64,000 nucleotides of DNA from HGM04593 sp045630965 (GTDB taxonomy: Bacteria > Bacteroidota > Bacteroidia > Bacteroidales > Bacteroidaceae). A program made the translations under genes and the position numbers. Position 1 is the first letter of the stretch. The number at the start of each line of letters is the position of its first letter. The notes beneath the pieces were generated by a model. That model was not told where the DNA came from. It did no database searches and was given only the letters and a program-made list of their open reading frames with translations. The DNA lies in the NCBI GenBank assembly GCA_045630965.1, contig JAZQTU010000042.1:1-64000 (forward strand), given 5' to 3'. Of the stretch, positions 35,801 to 43,862 are shown one piece after another.

Positions 35801-36005
35801 TGTCAAGACCGTTGGCAACGCCATAAAGCTTACCCAGTATACGCTCCTTCATTTCGCCGGTAGCCTTGTTTGTAAAGGTTACCGCCAAAATGTTGCGGTA
35901 TGAATCGGGGCGTTGCACGAGAAGTTTCATGTATTCAAGTGCAAGCGTAAAGGTCTTTCCCGACCCGGCTGACGCCCTGTATATCTTCAACAATGTTTTG
36001 TCCAT
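32814..36005 (-). CDS. addA: AddA-like UvrD-type helicase-nuclease
   Basis: 1063 residues. SF1 helicase motifs are intact: motif I 'ASAGSGKTFTLALE', motif Ia 'ILAVTFTNKATGEMKER', motif II 'IFIDEFQDTSRLQW', motif III 'VGDVKQSIYRWR', motif V 'MTIHKSKGLEF' and motif VI 'LYVATTRA'. The C-terminus carries the nuclease core ('RPDRVMIKGKEAVVVDYKF'). This is the motor subunit of the AddAB/RecBCD-type end-resection complex. It lies 57 bp after sbcC and directly before addB, so sbcD, sbcC, addA and addB probably form one operon. Confidence 0.93.
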   Translation of the reverse strand: MDKTLLKIYRASAGSGKTFTLALEYMKLLVQRPDSYRNILAVTFTNKATGEMKERILGKLYGVANGLDSAKDYLDKLDEQLPDMSRNEIIRNAGKALDLILHDYGHFRIQTIDAFFQTLLRSLAKELELNGDMEISLDGESLLEDAVDCYIRNLEPKTTHIAPILNFIEDKIAAGNDWHVSEDLKKFAKNILREEYQQRGEVLREQMDANNGEQLTEFYKKVAGKRADILNRAKQIGTRFFEIADGYTAKDFYGKEKGLWSFFTKLKNGDIPSITATNAKLAENPAKISTVCAGVDEIAALMKEVPELNREKNNCDLSLKHYHQLGMLNNIAKTLKSENERENRFLLAETTHLLSMMIEKNTTFIFEKIGTEINHIFIDEFQDTSRLQWICFKVLLEEVLARGNFNLIVGDVKQSIYRWRNSDWNIMNDISSYIRKDLITFAAQGAEMDGKKYSSVNYRSDSNIVTFNNALYTAAKRVIATTYMNALGEKRLGELFTAYEDVEQALPAWRKPNCGYVEIRMLDKAEKKEKLNAYAIDQLMKTLRRLLVDEGIAPGEIAILLRYKNAMKEIVDAFDKEFPNIKIVSDEAYRLSSSLTLQLVISAMRYIASPEDRINVANLVKLYSKVIAERDEVFTDFTSYDELLELLPSDFREKLSHYQGLPVYELIEQLLQQTGICEKRGEEAYIYTFLDYATQYLSSKTSDLNGFLEAWENEICEKSIPAENINSVRLMTIHKSKGLEFHTVIIPLCDWLLTGDTKSSLWCKPTKAPYDTLSLLSVPLKKDMLDSIYCDDYNREQLYQIVDNLNILYVATTRAVSNLIIFSDNTGGSGETISKMLKAALDNIPLLESSGYENGVYTYGSIVGNKQKKEEGKSDNPFEAKPQSTIQPFVYFDNRITFRQSRELTRFLTTDKEEEKQFKNIAEGELLHLVMSGINTVDDVEKVLDKLVIDGYIATEGQYNSIKKLVEGALSNPMAKDWFAGKYKLYNECSILVNNDEGTMRRPDRVMIKGKEAVVVDYKFARVSEEHKWQVKRYMELLTRMGYENVKGYLWYIHKNKNEIKEV

Positions 36006-36062
36006 ATTAAAACTTGTTTCTTTTTCAAGCTACAGAATTTCAATCAATAACCAAGCCTGAAT

Positions 36063-39000
36063 TTATCCTTCAGTTATCTCAATTCGGCTCTTTCCCGAAT
36101 TCTTCTTTATTACATTTATCTTCACCGGTATCTGTTCAAGCATTTCGCTAAGGTGCGATATTACACCAATCTTGCGCCCCTGACTCTGCAGACGTTCAAG
36201 TGCATGCATGGCAGTCTTGAGAGTGGTGCTGTCGAGTGCGCCGAATCCTTCATCTATGAAAAGAGACTCTACACTCATCCTGTTCGATGATATTGATGAC
36301 AATGCTAATGACAACGCCAATGAGACGAGGAATGTCTCTCCTCCGGACAAAGAGTGTACCGAACGGCTCTCGGACAGCATATCAAGGTCAATCACCTTTA
36401 TTCCGAGGCTCTTATCCGATATGCGTGCAAGTTCATAGCGTCCCGTTATCTCCTTCAAATGGATGTTTGCAACGTCAAGGAGTATTTCAAGGGTGTACCC
36501 CTGTGCAAGCCTCATGAGTTTTTCGCCCTTGGCTGAACCGAACATCACATTGAGGGTGTTCCAATTTACAGCAACAGCATGCTTCGCCTCGTACTCATCC
36601 TTATATTTTGCGAATATGCGATTATTCTCCTCATCCTTCAACAGCGCGGCGTTTATATTACCAAGTTCCTCTATAACAGTTTTGTTGAGATTGTTTATTT
36701 CCTCAATGGCAAGCAGCAGGGTGGTGGCATCCTCATTTTTACCAGGCCTTATTGCTGCCTTTTCATGTTCTTCTATACTGCGTTCCCTTTCAACCTTTGC
36801 AGCAGAGGTTGCCGTCACATTCTTGTTCAGGCGTTCTATTTCGTTACGCAATGCCACAATCACAGACTGTTCAATAGAAAATATCTCCTTAAGACGCATG
36901 AATGTCATACCGTCATTACGCTTTGCAAGCATAGTGTTTATGATATCTGCGAGTTCTGCACAACGTGTCCTGTTGTCGGCGAGGTTCTTCTTCTTTTCGA
37001 CAAGTTGCCCGCTCAATCTGTTGCATATGTCGGCTGTAGCAACCTTCTTTTCCATTGCAGCGGCTACGGCCTTGTTTGCCTTGTCAACAAGAGTATTGAA
37101 ACGTTCCTGAACCTCTTTTGATGTTGTCCCGCAGCCAAGAATGGCAGCTATTTCCGCCTTACTCTTTTCTATACGCTCTTTCAACTCATTAAGCAGAGAT
37201 ACTTTTACGGAAATCTCCCTTTCAAGTTCTGTGTCGCGTTTCTCAAGAATCTCAATAGCACTTATGTTGACCGAAATCTCTTCATTTATCTTTGTCTCGC
37301 GCAACCTGTTCTTCTCCCAACCTGCCTGGATATCCTTCAGCAATGTTGTAACCTCCTCTTTTGAAAGGATCTCTTCTGGTGCTGCAACGCCCTCCATAAG
37401 TTCAACAGACCTCTGCATCAGTTCCCGTTCTGCTGAACGATGAAGTTCTACAGCCGAACGCAACCCGGCTATTTCAGCTTTTGCCTCTTCGAGACTCTTT
37501 TCAAGGTATTCGAGCTGCTTTTTTACATCGCTTTTCTCCTTTTCGAGTTCCTTTTCACCAAGAATATTCAGAACCTCTTCTATAACCTCATGATGACGGC
37601 TGCCACACACAGGACAAGGCTCTCCCTCAACAAGTCTTTCACGCAGAACTGCTATTTCACTTGACAAAGTGCGTTCAAGTTCTTCGGCACGTTTACGTGT
37701 TTCATCATGACGCATCACATTCAATGCAAGCTGCTTTTCGGCATTCTGCAATTGCAGAGCCTTTGCAGAAACAAGTTTTGCCTCATTCCTTGCCGAAACT
37801 ACATTGATTACAATGCTTGGAATGTAAGGTATAACCTTTTCATACTCTTTGTATGATGCATACCACTCTGAAATAGTATTCTGTTCCTGTTTCAGTTTTT
37901 CGGTATACGCATTCCTTTTTGCAATATCCTGTCTGTTCGCTACAAGTTCCTTTTCGCATTGCAGTTTTTCATTCGCAATCTCTTTCTCTCTCTTTGATTC
38001 AATGGCTGTCTGTTCCTCCAATTTGGCGGCCTGCATGACACGTGGCTGAACTTCGAGCCACTCCTTGTTCACACGTTCCTGTTCAGTTGTTGCCTTCGTT
38101 ACATTCTCATTGAAAACAGCCAATTCCTCATTGTGCGCCGTGAGTTCCTTTAACAAATGTTCTATCTCCTTTGCGCCTGTTTCGCAGGCACGTTCAGTGT
38201 TACACAACGACGTATAGCTGTCGCGTATCTCCTGCACGCTGTCAATCTCTGCAAGTTGCACAATACGTGGAGCAGCATCCTCAAGAGCCTTGAGCGCTGC
38301 AGTATGTTCCTCTATCGCTTTTACGAGCAACCCTGCCAACAGGGTAGAGCGCTCCAGCCAATTCTTTTTCTCGATGAAAGTATGCAGTTCCTTGTTCGCA
38401 TTTTCCTGTTTTGCAAGAAGGGTTTTCCTGTTTTCATTCACAGCTGCGAGTTCTTCGGCTGTCATTATCGTTATGCCTCGCTTTTTCTCCTCGATGAAAT
38501 CAAGCTCTCTTTTTGCCTCTTCGCTCCTTTTGTATATGAGTTCAGAGATACGGCTGTAAATCTCCGTACCGGTCAGTGTCTGTAATATCAGTGCCTTGTC
38601 ATTCTCATCAGCTTTCAGGAATGCTGCAAAGTTTCCCTGTGCAAGCAGTACGGCGCGAGTAAATTGTTCAAAAGTCAAGCCTGTCAACTGTGGAATGAGT
38701 TCCTTGTGACGGCTTACCTGAAGTACCTGATGCTCATCGCTGCTGATGTTTGTGATGTCGTATGAGACAGGCCTGAAATTTCCGTTAGGGTTCTTGTTTG
38801 TTCTTGACACGCTCCAGCGCACTCTGTATTCATAGCCGTCAATGGCCAGGAAATCAACCTCGGCATAACCTTCGTATGTGCCACGACGCAGAATGGTCTT
38901 TACATCATCTTCGCTTATAGACTTGGCACCATGCACCTCAATGGCAGTGCTATTCTTTATATTGTCAAGCCTTGGTGTGCGGCCATAAAGCGCAATGCAC

Positions 39001-39149
39001 ATGGCATCGAGTATGGTAGTCTTTCCCGAACCTGTAGAGCCGGTTATGGCAAACAGCCCGGCAGAGTGGAGTGGTTCACTGCGGAAATCTACCTCGAACT
39101 CCCCTTCAAGTGATGCAAGGTTCTTGCCTCTTATTGCCAATATCTTCAT
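36063..39149 (-). CDS. sbcC: SbcC/Rad50-type nuclease-complex ATPase
   Basis: 1028 residues. Walker A is in 'ITGSTGSGKTTILDAMC' near the N-terminus; the ABC signature 'SLSGGETFLVSLALSLAL' and Walker B 'SLFIDEGFGALD' are near the C-terminus. Two very long coiled coils (about 190-500 and 560-850) flank the zinc hook CPVC at about residue 525. With SbcD it forms an ATP-driven nuclease that opens hairpins and processes protein-blocked ends. The first four bases overlap the end of sbcD (ATGA). Confidence 0.95.
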   Translation of the reverse strand: MKILAIRGKNLASLEGEFEVDFRSEPLHSAGLFAITGSTGSGKTTILDAMCIALYGRTPRLDNIKNSTAIEVHGAKSISEDDVKTILRRGTYEGYAEVDFLAIDGYEYRVRWSVSRTNKNPNGNFRPVSYDITNISSDEHQVLQVSRHKELIPQLTGLTFEQFTRAVLLAQGNFAAFLKADENDKALILQTLTGTEIYSRISELIYKRSEEAKRELDFIEEKKRGITIMTAEELAAVNENRKTLLAKQENANKELHTFIEKKNWLERSTLLAGLLVKAIEEHTAALKALEDAAPRIVQLAEIDSVQEIRDSYTSLCNTERACETGAKEIEHLLKELTAHNEELAVFNENVTKATTEQERVNKEWLEVQPRVMQAAKLEEQTAIESKREKEIANEKLQCEKELVANRQDIAKRNAYTEKLKQEQNTISEWYASYKEYEKVIPYIPSIVINVVSARNEAKLVSAKALQLQNAEKQLALNVMRHDETRKRAEELERTLSSEIAVLRERLVEGEPCPVCGSRHHEVIEEVLNILGEKELEKEKSDVKKQLEYLEKSLEEAKAEIAGLRSAVELHRSAERELMQRSVELMEGVAAPEEILSKEEVTTLLKDIQAGWEKNRLRETKINEEISVNISAIEILEKRDTELEREISVKVSLLNELKERIEKSKAEIAAILGCGTTSKEVQERFNTLVDKANKAVAAAMEKKVATADICNRLSGQLVEKKKNLADNRTRCAELADIINTMLAKRNDGMTFMRLKEIFSIEQSVIVALRNEIERLNKNVTATSAAKVERERSIEEHEKAAIRPGKNEDATTLLLAIEEINNLNKTVIEELGNINAALLKDEENNRIFAKYKDEYEAKHAVAVNWNTLNVMFGSAKGEKLMRLAQGYTLEILLDVANIHLKEITGRYELARISDKSLGIKVIDLDMLSESRSVHSLSGGETFLVSLALSLALSSISSNRMSVESLFIDEGFGALDSTTLKTAMHALERLQSQGRKIGVISHLSEMLEQIPVKINVIKKNSGKSRIEITEG

Positions 39150-40327
39150 TTCGTAACCTCCTCAATAACACTGTTCAACAAACCTGAAAGAGAATCAGGC
39201 ATCTCTTCTCCACATCGTCTCATGTAAATTTCCTTCATCAGGTCGCAAGGTGATGTATTCTTGAAATCCTCGTATGTAACCACACGCTTTTCACCGCCTT
39301 GCTGTGAACTCACCGCCTCAATCCTTGCAAGCCGTACAGCCTTGCCTGCGAGAGCCTCTTCTATCTGCGTACGCATGGTAGGATCTACAGCAGTAACAAG
39401 AACCTTTATCTCAAGGAATGGAGAATTTATGTCTATATCACCCTGTGGCAATTCTGCAAGTAATGGGAGTATCTCGTCAATTGGCTTTGGCTTTTCCGGA
39501 ATGCTCAACAACCTTGCTGGCGCACTGAATTCAATTTTTTCAATGCTTACCTCTCCATTGTCAATTATAACCTCCGTAACACCCTGCCTGTTGTTCCGTT
39601 CGGCAAATGACATTGGCAACGGAGCACCCGAATAGCGCACGTTCTCTTTTCCACCCACACGCTGTGCTTTATGCAGGTGTCCTAACGCTGTATATGCTAT
39701 ACCATCATTGGCAAAAGCAGAATCGACTCCTTCCATGCCGCCAATTATGGCATGTTCCGAACTGTCGCCTACAGAAACCAACGCGCCCGAAGCCTGCAGG
39801 TGTCCCATGGCAATAACAGGGTAATAATTGGCTTTTACACGTTCGTACAGCTCGTTATAAAGTTTTGCAACTCCTTCGCTGTAACTGTCGGCAGCAGGGT
39901 GGTCGTTATGGCGTAGATAGGGCACTGCCAAGCAGCAACCGCCACCGCTTAGAGGTATAATCATGCGCTCGTAATCTATTTCACCATTCTTGTAATGTAC
40001 AATTCCCGACACATGGATGTTGAAAGATTTGAAGAACGGGTCGGGAGCCTCAAGGCGTGCCGCAGAATCGTGATTGCCGGCTGTAATGATAACCTGCAAC
40101 TGTGGATTTTCTGTGGTAGCTTTTGTGAGGAATTCGTACAGCATACGCTGTGCTTCGGCCGACGGATTAGGACTGTCAAAGATATCTCCTGCAATAAGCA
40201 GCTGGTCGCATTTTCTCTCCTTGAGAAGAGCTAGCAACCAATCAAGAAAAACACGATGTTCAGCCGTGCGTTCAAAACCGTAGAATGTTTGTCCAAGATG
40301 CCAGTCGGCTGTGTGAATCAAGCGCAT
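39146..40327 (-). CDS. sbcD: SbcD/Mre11-type exonuclease subunit
   Basis: 393 residues. Metallophosphoesterase motifs are complete: 'HTADWHLGQ' (DxH), 'IAGDIFDSPNPS' (GDxxD), 'TAGNHDS' (GNHD), 'AMGHLQASG' and 'YTALGHLHKAQ' (GHxH). It is the nuclease partner of SbcC and is translated just before it with a 4-base overlap. It is the first gene of the four-gene repair operon. A possible promoter on the minus strand (TTGG, 19 bp, TATTTTAG) lies upstream but is weak. Confidence 0.95.
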   Translation of the reverse strand: MRLIHTADWHLGQTFYGFERTAEHRVFLDWLLALLKERKCDQLLIAGDIFDSPNPSAEAQRMLYEFLTKATTENPQLQVIITAGNHDSAARLEAPDPFFKSFNIHVSGIVHYKNGEIDYERMIIPLSGGGCCLAVPYLRHNDHPAADSYSEGVAKLYNELYERVKANYYPVIAMGHLQASGALVSVGDSSEHAIIGGMEGVDSAFANDGIAYTALGHLHKAQRVGGKENVRYSGAPLPMSFAERNNRQGVTEVIIDNGEVSIEKIEFSAPARLLSIPEKPKPIDEILPLLAELPQGDIDINSPFLEIKVLVTAVDPTMRTQIEEALAGKAVRLARIEAVSSQQGGEKRVVTYEDFKNTSPCDLMKEIYMRRCGEEMPDSLSGLLNSVIEEVTK

Positions 40328-40484
40328 ATAGAATAATAATAAAACATTATGCTAAAATAGTGAAATTTGAGATATCACCCAAGAAAGCAAGTGGAAAAAG
40401 TTTGTCTGTCATAATGGTGTGTTAAATTAATTTATTACATTGCACATATTTTTCAGTCATGGCATAAATTACAGAATAGCAATT

Positions 40485-41195
40485 ATGGAGCAGAAGAAAA
40501 AGATTGTGGTTTTTACAGGAGCAGGTGTGAGTGCCGACAGCGGTATAGCAACATTCCGCGATGCAGACGGTCTTTGGGCCAACTACCGCATTGAGGATGT
40601 CTGTACTCCCGAAGCCTTAAAGAACAACAGAGCGCAGGTGATAGAGTTCTATAACTTGCGTCGTAAGGAATCTTTGACAAAGAAACCCAACGAAGGACAT
40701 ATTGCCATTGCAGCAATGGAGGAGTGGGCCGACGTGTGTGTGATAACCCAGAATGTCGATAATCTCCATGAACAGGCAGGCTCAACGCGGGTAGTACATC
40801 TTCATGGTGAACTTATGAAATTGCGTTCAGAAAAGAATCCGGAACTTATATACGACATAAACGAAGGATGGGAACAAAAAATGGATGAGCGTGGTGAAGA
40901 TGGAGCATTGCTACGTCCGCATATTGTATTCTTTGGCGAGGATGTCCCTATGTTCAACTTGGCAAGTAGAATTGTTGAATCAGCCGACATACTTATAGTT
41001 GTAGGTACATCATTAGCTGTATATCCAGCCGCATCATTGGTCTATTATGTGCGTAACAACGAAGTGCCAGTCTATCTTGTCGACCCAGGAATGCCCGATA
41101 CATCAAGAATTCGCAATCCATTGACCCACATAAAGGAACGCGGCGCCGTTGGTGTTCCACAACTGGTGGAAAAGTTGCGAAAAGAATTGGCTTAA
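40485..41195 (+). CDS. cobB: Sirtuin NAD-dependent protein deacylase, zinc-site-less
   Basis: 236 residues from ATG 40485. NAD-binding motifs 'VFTGAGVSADSGIATFRD' and 'ITQNVDNLHEQAG', and the catalytic His in 'HLHGEL', are present. The region that usually carries two CxxC zinc pairs ('MKLRSEKNPELIYDINEGW') has no cysteine, a form common in Bacteroidetes. 'FYNLRRKE' contains the Tyr and Arg that favour acidic acyl groups (desuccinylase type) in CobB and SIRT5. It removes acyl groups from protein lysines in the cytoplasm. It stands alone between the repair operon and the restriction-modification genes. Confidence 0.93.
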   Translation: MEQKKKIVVFTGAGVSADSGIATFRDADGLWANYRIEDVCTPEALKNNRAQVIEFYNLRRKESLTKKPNEGHIAIAAMEEWADVCVITQNVDNLHEQAGSTRVVHLHGELMKLRSEKNPELIYDINEGWEQKMDERGEDGALLRPHIVFFGEDVPMFNLASRIVESADILIVVGTSLAVYPAASLVYYVRNNEVPVYLVDPGMPDTSRIRNPLTHIKERGAVGVPQLVEKLRKELA

Positions 41196-41351
41196 CTTCC
41201 AAGTTGCTACTTCACACAGATTTTGTAAATAACTACTAGTACCAACATCCGCATTGGGCAATTGATGTTGAATTATATTTCATTTGTGCATTTTACAATG
41301 CTGTAGTAGATATTTTGTACAATACCAGGAAAATAAAAATCCATGATTTGC

Positions 41352-41382
41352 TTTGTTTCGCTTTTCTCTTGTATTAAATTTG
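41352..41382 (+). promoter_or_regulatory. Promoter of the restriction-modification genes
   Basis: TTTG (41352-41355), 19 bp, TAAATTTG (41375-41382): a full match to the Bacteroidetes pattern. Confidence 0.75.
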
Positions 41383-41434
41383 CAGTACATACCAATAAAA
41401 AAGTGTGTATCTATTTAGAAAAGTAAATATAACG

Positions 41435-42439
41435 ATGCAAAACATGGTAGATAATCAAAAACAGAAAGCAGAACGGAATAGGACTATTACAATTTCAGAA
41501 GAAGAGAAATCATCTTTGTTAAGATATATTACTAATGTAAAATGTCTTAAATCTGGTTTTCAAGATAATATGATTATCAATGCTGATTTGTTTGAGTGTA
41601 TTGATTTGATTCCTGATAACTATTTTGATTTAATAATTATTGACCCTCCATACAATTTGGACAAGGATTTCCATGGAAAAAAATTTTCTGCCATGAAATC
41701 CAACGACTATGAAGAATATTTGCGTAGCTGGTTCTATAAAGTTTGTGACAAGTTAAAAGCAAATGGTTCATTGTACATGTGTGGTGATTGGAAATGTACC
41801 TCTTCCATGCAACGCGTTATTGAAGAAAAATTAACTGTCATCAATAGAATCTCTTGGCAAAGAGAAAAAGGACGTGGAGCTAAGTCTAATTGGAAAAATG
41901 GAATGGAAGATATTTGGTTCGCTGTTAAAAATCCAAAGGATTACTACTTTGATGTAGAAGCAGTAAAGATGAAACGTAAAGTGATTGCACCATACAAAGT
42001 TGACGGAAAACCAAAGGATTGGGAAGAAACAGAATTTGGTAATTTTAGAATAACTTACCCTTCAAATTTTTGGGATGATATAAGTATTCCATTTTGGTCA
42101 ATGCCAGAAAATACAGACCATCCAACTCAGAAGCCTGAAAAACTGTATGCAAAATTAATTCTTGCTTCGTCAAAAAAGGGAGATAAAATATTTGACCCAT
42201 TTTTAGGTAGTGGCACAACTGCTGTTGTTGCACAAAAACTTGAAAGGTGTTATTGTGGAATAGAGATTAATGAGGAGTATTGCTTGTGGGGCGCCAAGAG
42301 AGTGGCAAATGCATTGAATGACAAAGTAATTCAAGGATATGCTGATGGCGTGTTTTGGGAAAGGAATTCTTTGAATGAACAAAAGAAACTGACTAAAACG
42401 CAATTCACCAAATCTGTTGATGCGACACTATTTGATTAA
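41435..42439 (+). CDS. Type II DNA methyltransferase (beta class, N6-adenine or N4-cytosine)
   Basis: 334 residues from ATG 41435 (GTG 41405 and ATG 41444 are alternatives). The catalytic motif IV 'IDPPYNLDKDF' precedes the AdoMet motif I 'FDPFLGSGTTAVVAQ', the order of beta-class amino methyltransferases. The target recognition region lies between them (about residues 90-230). The next gene, 47 bp downstream, encodes a likely restriction endonuclease, so this enzyme should protect the host DNA at the shared site. The gene is AT-rich compared with the flanks, which points to horizontal transfer. The recognition sequence cannot be read by eye. Confidence 0.93.
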   Translation: MQNMVDNQKQKAERNRTITISEEEKSSLLRYITNVKCLKSGFQDNMIINADLFECIDLIPDNYFDLIIIDPPYNLDKDFHGKKFSAMKSNDYEEYLRSWFYKVCDKLKANGSLYMCGDWKCTSSMQRVIEEKLTVINRISWQREKGRGAKSNWKNGMEDIWFAVKNPKDYYFDVEAVKMKRKVIAPYKVDGKPKDWEETEFGNFRITYPSNFWDDISIPFWSMPENTDHPTQKPEKLYAKLILASSKKGDKIFDPFLGSGTTAVVAQKLERCYCGIEINEEYCLWGAKRVANALNDKVIQGYADGVFWERNSLNEQKKLTKTQFTKSVDATLFD

Positions 42440-42486
42440 AATTAGTTGCTGCCTTATACAACTCTAAATAGATATAATTATTAGTC

Positions 42487-43656
42487 ATGAACACGATATG
42501 CAAAGAATTTGTTGAATATATCACAACAAGTGCGCCCAAATACAACAAACATAATACAGAAACAGCTGTATTGCAAAAATATGCTTTAACAAAAGACCGT
42601 AAGGTTTATCATAACGATAGTTTTGCTGTAAGGTTCAGTTATTCCAAATCATCATCGAATAGTTTTAGCAACACAATCTTGTCATTGTCAGCTTTGGAGA
42701 AATATGATAAAATACCTTTTTTTGTTGTGCTTATAAGAAAAAATGCAGAAAATCTGATTTTGCTGGCAAACTCTACACTTATAAAGAAAATAAGCCATAG
42801 TTCGCAAGGCTTAAGTATGACTAATATAAAAGGAAGTTTTAACGGTTCTGATATACTACGTGATTACAATGGTATAACAAACACTCCAAATAATTTTGAT
42901 TATTTGTTTGATATACATGCTGGACTTGAATGGAATGACAATCTTGAAAGATTGGTCGATGCTACATCTAACATCAAACCGGTTAGCAAAAAATTTATAC
43001 CAACAGAACTGCAGACAATTAATATTTACAATTCAATTCAACGCGCAGATTCATTTGTCAAATCTAAAAATTTCAATGTTTTAGAAGAAGAACTTAATAT
43101 TCGTTGCAACAAATGCAAAAATGAGATACTAATAGCTTCACATATCGAAAACACCAATATACGTGGGCGCATTATTGAAAGCTTGATAACATCGGATGAT
43201 AACGAACGTAAAAGAATCATTCAAGATCTTAAGAACATCGAAAAGGCTTATCCTTCATATGATACAAAAAATGGGTTAGGCGATTTTTGTATGGATTTTG
43301 ATAACGGTAGTACATATACCGATATAAAAACAAAGGTCGTATATTTATCTTCTAATCCAAAGGCTTACAATGTTGATAAGTTCTTAAGACAGATGGCTGA
43401 TTCCAATAGTATTTTTCTTTTCTATTTCATCGGCGTGGATGAGAATTCCATATTCAAAACGTTATTGTGTTCTGTTTATCATAAAAAAATGATAGATAAT
43501 ACAATACTTCAACTTCATTGGGCCGGTAGATCAACAAGGGGAACTGCACAGTTTAACGGAACGGCAATTGATGAAATGCTAAGGGAAGATGATTTCCAAA
43601 ACAACATTGATGTTGAAAAATGTAAAGAGTATATAAGTAGTTTACTTGATAGATAA
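42487..43656 (+). CDS. Probable type II restriction endonuclease
   Basis: 389 residues without signal peptide or membrane segments. In the C-terminal half 'GLGDFCMDFDNGSTYTDIKTKVVYLSSNPKAYN' has the acidic residue and the D-x-K of a PD-(D/E)XK nuclease core followed by hydrophobic strands. A CNKC pair near residue 210 may stabilise a structural zinc or be incidental. The position directly behind a beta-class methyltransferase is the main reason for the call. It is AT-rich like its partner. A resemblance to a specific known enzyme is not clear to me. Confidence 0.75.
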   Translation: MNTICKEFVEYITTSAPKYNKHNTETAVLQKYALTKDRKVYHNDSFAVRFSYSKSSSNSFSNTILSLSALEKYDKIPFFVVLIRKNAENLILLANSTLIKKISHSSQGLSMTNIKGSFNGSDILRDYNGITNTPNNFDYLFDIHAGLEWNDNLERLVDATSNIKPVSKKFIPTELQTINIYNSIQRADSFVKSKNFNVLEEELNIRCNKCKNEILIASHIENTNIRGRIIESLITSDDNERKRIIQDLKNIEKAYPSYDTKNGLGDFCMDFDNGSTYTDIKTKVVYLSSNPKAYNVDKFLRQMADSNSIFLFYFIGVDENSIFKTLLCSVYHKKMIDNTILQLHWAGRSTRGTAQFNGTAIDEMLREDDFQNNIDVEKCKEYISSLLDR

Positions 43657-43815
43657 CCCTATTGGAATAAATCCTAATGGGTTGAAAATTCGCATAAAAC
43701 CATATATTAATTGATTAACGCATGACTATAACACCATTAATATACAAAGCATTCATACAACATGTTATTTAAGATTAATTGACACAGAAAAAGCTGTTTT
43801 TAGCGCTTTTTTGGT

Positions 43816-43823
43816 TAATTTTG
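43816..43823 (+). promoter_or_regulatory. Candidate -7 element of the M16 protease gene
   Basis: TAATTTTG at 43816-43823, 39 bases before the ATG; a T-rich stretch stands in for the -33 box. Confidence 0.5.
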
Positions 43824-43862
43824 CAGAATTGTTATGCGTAATTAAACTCTAAACAAAACAAT

